8,495 bases of DNA from Brevundimonas sp. UBA7534 (GTDB taxonomy: Bacteria; Pseudomonadota; Alphaproteobacteria; Caulobacterales; Caulobacteraceae), in contig NZ_DLMO01000004.1 of the NCBI RefSeq assembly GCF_002479325.1, forward strand, positions 1-8,495, given 5' to 3'. Of this stretch, positions 5,683 through 8,495 are shown in pieces. The notes beneath the pieces are model-generated. The model was not told the DNA's origin, did not search any database, and saw only the letters and a list, made by a program, of their open reading frames with translations. Numbering within the stretch: the stretch's first letter is position 1; every line of letters begins with the position of its first letter. The position numbers and the translations under genes are program-made.

Positions 5683-7170
5683 TTACCGGAAGTCGAAGCT
5701 TTGGCGGGCGACGAATTCTTCCCACGACGGGCGGTCGTGGAAGTCGAGGCCACGGTCCCAGGCCGAGCCCATGTAGTAGGTGAACGGCTGACCCGGCGTC
5801 ACCCGGACCAGGATCAGATAGTTGTCGGCGTCTTCGGCGAAGCCTTCGACCCTGGCGGGATCGACCGCGATGGCGATCCCGAGCGACCCATGCTCGGGGT
5901 TTTCCGGCTCCCAGAACATCAGCCGGCCGTGCTCGGCGTCGCGGGTGACGAAGCCCCTTCCGTTGTCGTTGCTGCGCTTGGAAATGCCGATGCCGACGAT
6001 CAGGGGCGCGTCGGAGTTCGAACTCAGCGTCGAGGTCATGCGGGTGAAGTTGGACCCGATCGGCAGGCTGAATTCCCGCGTCTCGGAAACGGTGCGAACG
6101 ACATCGACGGGCCAGGGACGGTAGGTCACGCTGAACCGCGCTTCGTCGCCGCCGCTCCTCTCGATATCGTAGGTCGAGAAGTTGCGGCTGGTCCACAGCT
6201 TGTTGTCGTACCAGATCCCCAGGCCGCCCGCGCCGCGTCCGCGCCCGACGTCGTAGTAGTCCAGGCCTTCGCCCCGGTCGGTATGATAGTTCGGGAACTT
6301 CAGCTGGCGGTCCATGAAGGGATAGCGCACGCGTTTGGCCCAGACATCGATCCCCGACCCTGAGGGCGCCTCGCGCGCCTCCAGCGCCGGGCCGTAGATG
6401 CGGTGAGCCACGCGGTCGTTCTCCCACAGCAGATCGTCCAGCCGATCGGGCGCGAAGCGGGCGACGGCGCGCGGAACCTGCTGGTCGTCGGGCGGCGGGG
6501 CCAACGGTTCGATCGTCGAAGGACGGCCGAGGTCGGCGGGATCGTAGGACAGGGCGGCGGTGGCGCGCATCTCGGCTTCGCGCCGGCGCGTCTCCTCGGG
6601 CCCCACGACGGTGAGGGGGGCGGGCGGGACCGGCGTCGTGGCCGCGACCACCTCGGGCCTGTCGCGTGCGGGCTCCGGTTCCGGCAGGGACTGGACCTGT
6701 CCGTTCAGGTCGGCGATCTCCAGACCCGCCAGGATGTAGGTTCCGGAGACATAAAGACCGACATCCTCCGGCGCCGTCGCGACCGGCTGGTCGCCCGTCT
6801 TCTGGGCGGCGCCCACCAGGCCGCTGGGCAGTACGTGCCGGTTCAGCGCCGCCCAGCCCTTGAGCACGTGCGGCAGATAGGTCTCGCGGTCCAGCAGGCC
6901 GTGGTTGATCCCCCAGGCCAGGGCGTAGACATAGAAGACCGAGCCGGACGTCTCCGCCTCCGGGTAGGTTTCCGGATCCAGCAAACTGGCGCGCCACAGG
7001 CCGTCGCCTTGCTGGAGCTCCGCGACGCGGCCGGCCATCTGCTGGAAGAGATCGACGTAGAAGGGACGGTCGACGAAGTCGGCGGGAAGCGATTCCAGCC
7101 AGCGGGCCAGGCCGCCCATGACCCAGCCATTGGCGCGCGACCAGTAGATGGGGTCGCCGTCGGCGTCGCG
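5683..7170 (-). pseudogene. GH105-DUF4861 fusion hydrolase, 5' part lost at the sequence join
   Basis: The remaining 495 residues (numbered from the join) hold two domains. Residues ~1-155 match the C-terminal part of GH105/GH88-type unsaturated glycuronyl hydrolases (YteR-like): DPIYWSRANGW (6-16), whose Arg12 and Trp16 correspond to conserved substrate-contacting residues of the family, then AWGINHGLL (85-93). Such enzymes remove the 4,5-unsaturated uronate left at the non-reducing end by polysaccharide lyases. Residues ~156-225 are a Pro/Ala/Glu-rich linker. Residues ~226-495 match DUF4861: WENDRVAHRIYGPAL (249-263), SGIDVWAKRVRYP (272-284), IWYDNKLWTSRNFSTYDI (319-336). DUF4861 occurs in pectin/uronide loci; its reaction is not settled. 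The barrel's first half, with the catalytic Asp, signal peptide and promoter, is absent. Beyond ~7170 the frame stays open on this strand but reads low-complexity sequence antisense to another gene, so the truncation comes from the join. The true gene is probably intact in its source genome. It ends in TAA. Confidence 0.85.
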
Positions 7171-7185
7171 GTGTGGGGGTTGGCG
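7165..7185. other. Join between two unrelated genomes (probable assembly chimera)
   Basis: Left of this interval the minus strand encodes recognisable GH105 sequence down to RDADGDPIYWSR. Right of it the plus strand encodes a membrane protein with nearly exclusive G/C third positions. Both genes lose their 5' ends here. Codon use shifts abruptly: 8 of the first 50 TonB-receptor codons end in A/T, against 1 of 207 in the fragment to the right. No mobile-element gene, terminal repeat or tRNA is present. The exact base cannot be fixed from protein matches alone. Confidence 0.8.
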
Positions 7186-7794
7186 AACCCGGGGGCCGCG
7201 GTGGACGACGTCGCCGCGCTCGTGACCTCGTCCCCGCTGATCAACCAGTGGTGGCTCTCGGGCGTGCTGTACGTGGCCTTCAACATCCAGCTGGCCTACG
7301 CGGTGCTCGCCCCGATCGGCGAGGAGAGCTCCTCGTCGGGCCGCTCCCTCGTCGCCGGGGCCGGGCTCGGGGCCCTGGGCCTCGTGGTGATGGCCGGCGC
7401 GGTGATGGCCGCGATGACCGCCCACGCCCAGCTGATCGGCCGCGCCGAGCTGCCCATGGTCGAGCTGGCCGCGATGATCGGCGGCTGGGCCGCCCTGCTG
7501 TACACGGTCGTCCTGCTGCTGGCGCAGTTCACGACGGCGGTCTCGTGCCTGTACGGCGGTGTGGAGCGCATCGCCCTGCTGTCCTCGATGCGCCGCGTGC
7601 CGGGCTGGGTCATCGCGGTCGTCACGGCCCTGGGCGCCACCCTGCTCTCGAGCGTCGGCTTCTCCGACCTCGTGGGCACCGTCTACCCCGTCCTCGGCTA
7701 CGCCGGCATCGTCATCATCGCGATGCTCATCGTGACGTGGATCGTCGAGCGCACCACGGTGCGCCGGCGGGCGGCCCGCGCGGCGCGCGCCTGA
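7171..7794 (+). pseudogene. YkvI-like multi-pass membrane protein, C-terminal fragment
   Basis: The 207 residues after the join are strongly hydrophobic, with about five membrane helices (fragment residues ~27-48, 60-84, 96-124, 144-163, 167-191) and a basic cytoplasmic tail ending RRRAARAARA. ELPMVELAAMIGG, QFTTAVSCLYGGVERI and LVGTVYPVLGYAGIV resemble the uncharacterised YkvI membrane protein family, distantly related to amino-acid/sodium symporter folds. Full-length relatives have roughly twice as many helices, so the N-terminal half is missing. The same frame is open far upstream of the join, but that part is antisense to GH105-DUF4861 and is not part of this protein. Its substrate is unknown. 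It lies upstream of the TPP riboswitch, so it is not controlled by it. A role linked to thiC is not supported beyond adjacency. Family assignment comes from remembered motif resemblance. Confidence 0.6.
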
Positions 7795-7799
7795 GCGGC

Positions 7800-7819
7800 C
7801 CGCCGCGGCCGGACGGCGG
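7800..7819 (+). terminator. Possible hairpin terminator after the membrane protein
   Basis: CCGCCG (7800-7805) pairs with CGGCGG (7814-7819) around an 8-base loop, a few bases after the stop codon. No T run follows. T-less GC hairpins can end transcripts in actinobacteria, but a 6-bp GC pairing is also easily found by chance in sequence this GC-rich. Confidence 0.25.
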
Positions 7820-7822
7820 ACG

Positions 7823-7851
7823 GTGAGGCGCCGCGGGGGACGTGCTAGGGT
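7823..7851 (+). promoter_or_regulatory. Candidate promoter for thiC
   Basis: GTGAGG (7823-7828) and TAGGGT (7846-7851) are 17 bases apart. TAGGGT fits the actinobacterial TAnnnT -10 pattern; the -35 box is weak. A start near 7858 would place the riboswitch at the very 5' end of the transcript, which supports the call. Confidence 0.45.
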
Positions 7852-7857
7852 CGCTCG

Positions 7858-7950
7858 CATCCCACGGGAGCCCCACGGCACGGGGCTGAGACCGGGCTGA
7901 CGCCGCCCGGAGACCGTCTGAACCTGTCCGGGTCATTCCGGCGAAGGAAG
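7858..7950 (+). ncRNA. TPP riboswitch (THI element) controlling thiC
   Basis: The conserved blocks of the thiamine pyrophosphate aptamer appear in order: ACGGGAGCC (7864-7872), GGGGCTGAGACC with the CTGAGA core (7886-7891), a P3-side hairpin CCGGGC/GCCCGG (7892-7897 with 7905-7910), TGAACCTG (7919-7926), and CCGGGTCATTCCGGCGAAGG running to about 7947. The outer limits are approximate. When TPP is bound, such elements lower expression of thiamine-synthesis genes. No terminator hairpin with a T run lies between the aptamer and thiC. The Shine-Dalgarno begins only a few bases after the aptamer, so control of translation start by masking the ribosome site is more likely than transcription attenuation. 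That mechanism is inferred. Confidence 0.93.
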
Positions 7951-7952
7951 AA

Positions 7953-7956
7953 GGAG
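7953..7956 (+). promoter_or_regulatory. Shine-Dalgarno of thiC
   Basis: GGAG, inside AAGAAGGAG, lies 8 bases before the ATG at 7965 and directly after the 3' end of the TPP aptamer. It fixes the thiC start and is the likely target of riboswitch control. Confidence 0.7.
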
Positions 7957-7964
7957 CCGCGGCC

Positions 7965-8495
7965 ATGTCCGTTTCCGAGCGCACCCCCCTGCCCGCAGCC
8001 GAGTCGACGGCCGAGGTCGTCGCCGAGGAGAACTACCCCACGCACCGTCTGGGCTGGCTCGAGGATGCCGAGCACGGCATCCGCGTGCCCGTCACCGAGG
8101 TCCACCAGGACGACTCCCCCGACGGCACGCCCAACGCGCCCCTGACCGTCTACCGCACCATGGGCCCGGGCTCCGTGCCCGAGCGCGGCCTGCCCGCCCA
8201 GCGCGCCGAGTGGATCCGCGCCCGCGGCGACGTCGAGGAGTACGAGGGCCGCGAGCGCGACCTGCTCGACGACGGCCGCTCGGCCGTGCGCCGCGGCGCC
8301 GCCTCGCAGGAGTGGGCCGGCGAGCGCCGCGCCCCGCTGCGCGCCCAGGAGGGCGCGCGCGTCACCCAGATGCACTACGCCCGGCGCGGCGAGATCACCC
8401 CGGAGATGCGCTACGTCGCCCTGCGCGAGGGCGTGGACGTGGAGCTGGTGCGCTCCGAGGTCGCGGCCGGCCGCGCCATCATCCCGGCGAACGTG
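7965..8495 (+). CDS. thiC: Phosphomethylpyrimidine synthase ThiC, N-terminal part (runs off window)
   Basis: The frame starts at ATG 7965 and stays open for 177 codons to the window end with no stop. ThiC is a cytoplasmic radical-SAM enzyme that converts aminoimidazole ribotide to hydroxymethylpyrimidine phosphate, the pyrimidine half of thiamine. The part seen is the N-terminal ThiC-associated domain and the start of the conserved core: VTQMHYARRGEITPEMRYVA (~residues 139-158) and VRSEVAAGRAIIPANV (~162-177), both hallmarks of the family. The sequence between these blocks is short, as in actinobacterial forms, whereas E. coli has an insertion there. The C-terminal CxxCxxxxC cluster motif lies outside the window. 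Only 4 of 177 codons end in A or T, indicating a very high-GC genome unlike the receptor region. The TPP riboswitch directly upstream independently supports the identity. About 30% of the usual length is present. Confidence 0.95.
   Translation, partial: MSVSERTPLPAAESTAEVVAEENYPTHRLGWLEDAEHGIRVPVTEVHQDDSPDGTPNAPLTVYRTMGPGSVPERGLPAQRAEWIRARGDVEEYEGRERDLLDDGRSAVRRGAASQEWAGERRAPLRAQEGARVTQMHYARRGEITPEMRYVALREGVDVELVRSEVAAGRAIIPANV

Noticed and set aside
5123..6997. 624-codon minus-strand frame across the LamG and DUF4861 regions
   Set aside because: It runs through two genes on opposite strands in the wrong frame and its translation is Arg/Gly/Ala-rich without motifs.
7100..7250. Insertion sequence, integrase site or tRNA attachment site explaining the join
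   Set aside because: I see no transposase, no terminal inverted repeats, no target duplication and no tRNA in this stretch.
6403..7794. 463-residue plus-strand protein running through the join
   Set aside because: The first ~256 codons are antisense to GH105-DUF4861 and show no membrane character; only the part after ~7171 is coherent membrane protein.
5683..7881. Single 732-residue minus-strand protein running through the join
   Set aside because: Residues before RDADGDPIYW are low-complexity His/Arg/Gly/Asp-rich sequence, antisense to the membrane protein, so the frame is an accidental fusion across the join.
7845..8375. Minus-strand 176-codon frame opposite the riboswitch and thiC
   Set aside because: It is antisense to well-supported thiC and the TPP aptamer; its Gly/Ala/Leu-rich translation is a composition effect.
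1..8495. CRISPR array, toxin-antitoxin or phage-defence system
   Set aside because: No regularly spaced direct repeats, nuclease motifs or small paired ORFs with such signatures were seen.

Overview
The window looks like two unrelated bacterial genomes joined at about position 7170. Positions 1 to ~7170 read as an alphaproteobacterium of the Caulobacterales type (Brevundimonas or Caulobacter-like). The evidence is a TonB-dependent receptor of the class expanded in Caulobacter and Xanthomonas, Tat-exported hydrolases, and moderately high GC (8 of the first 50 receptor codons end in A or T). Positions ~7171 to 8495 read as a very high-GC actinobacterium, perhaps Micrococcales: 1 of 207 codons in the membrane-protein fragment and 4 of 177 in thiC end in A or T, with an actinobacterial-looking thiC preceded by a TPP riboswitch. 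The join cuts into two head-to-head genes and removes the 5' end of each. No transposase, integrase, terminal repeat or tRNA lies at the join, so a chimeric contig is the simplest explanation.

Left part, a polysaccharide-utilisation cluster. A Tat-exported type B carboxylesterase (minus strand, 26-1585) is divergent from a large outer-membrane TonB-dependent receptor (plus strand, 1988-4852). The ~400-base region between them holds three ACCGGT-centred palindromes that look like LacI-type operators, a tentative promoter, two tandem leader hairpins and a strong Shine-Dalgarno. The receptor ends at a clear intrinsic terminator (4879-4914). It is followed by a LamG-fold probable lipoprotein (4955-5644). 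That gene converges on a minus-strand gene (5683 to ~7170) encoding the C-terminal half of a GH105-type unsaturated glycuronyl hydrolase fused to a DUF4861 domain. A perfect 11-bp inverted repeat at the convergent ends may terminate both.

Taken together, the left genes suggest uptake and breakdown of an acidic, possibly acetylated polysaccharide such as pectin or rhamnogalacturonan: the receptor imports lyase-generated oligosaccharides, GH105 removes the unsaturated uronate, the esterase removes ester groups, and the LamG protein may bind glycan. The substrate is inferred from the families, not shown by the sequence.

Right part, thiamine biosynthesis. The C-terminal five-helix piece of a YkvI-like membrane protein (to 7794) is followed by a tentative promoter, a TPP riboswitch aptamer (~7858-7950), and the first 177 codons of thiC, which runs off the window end.
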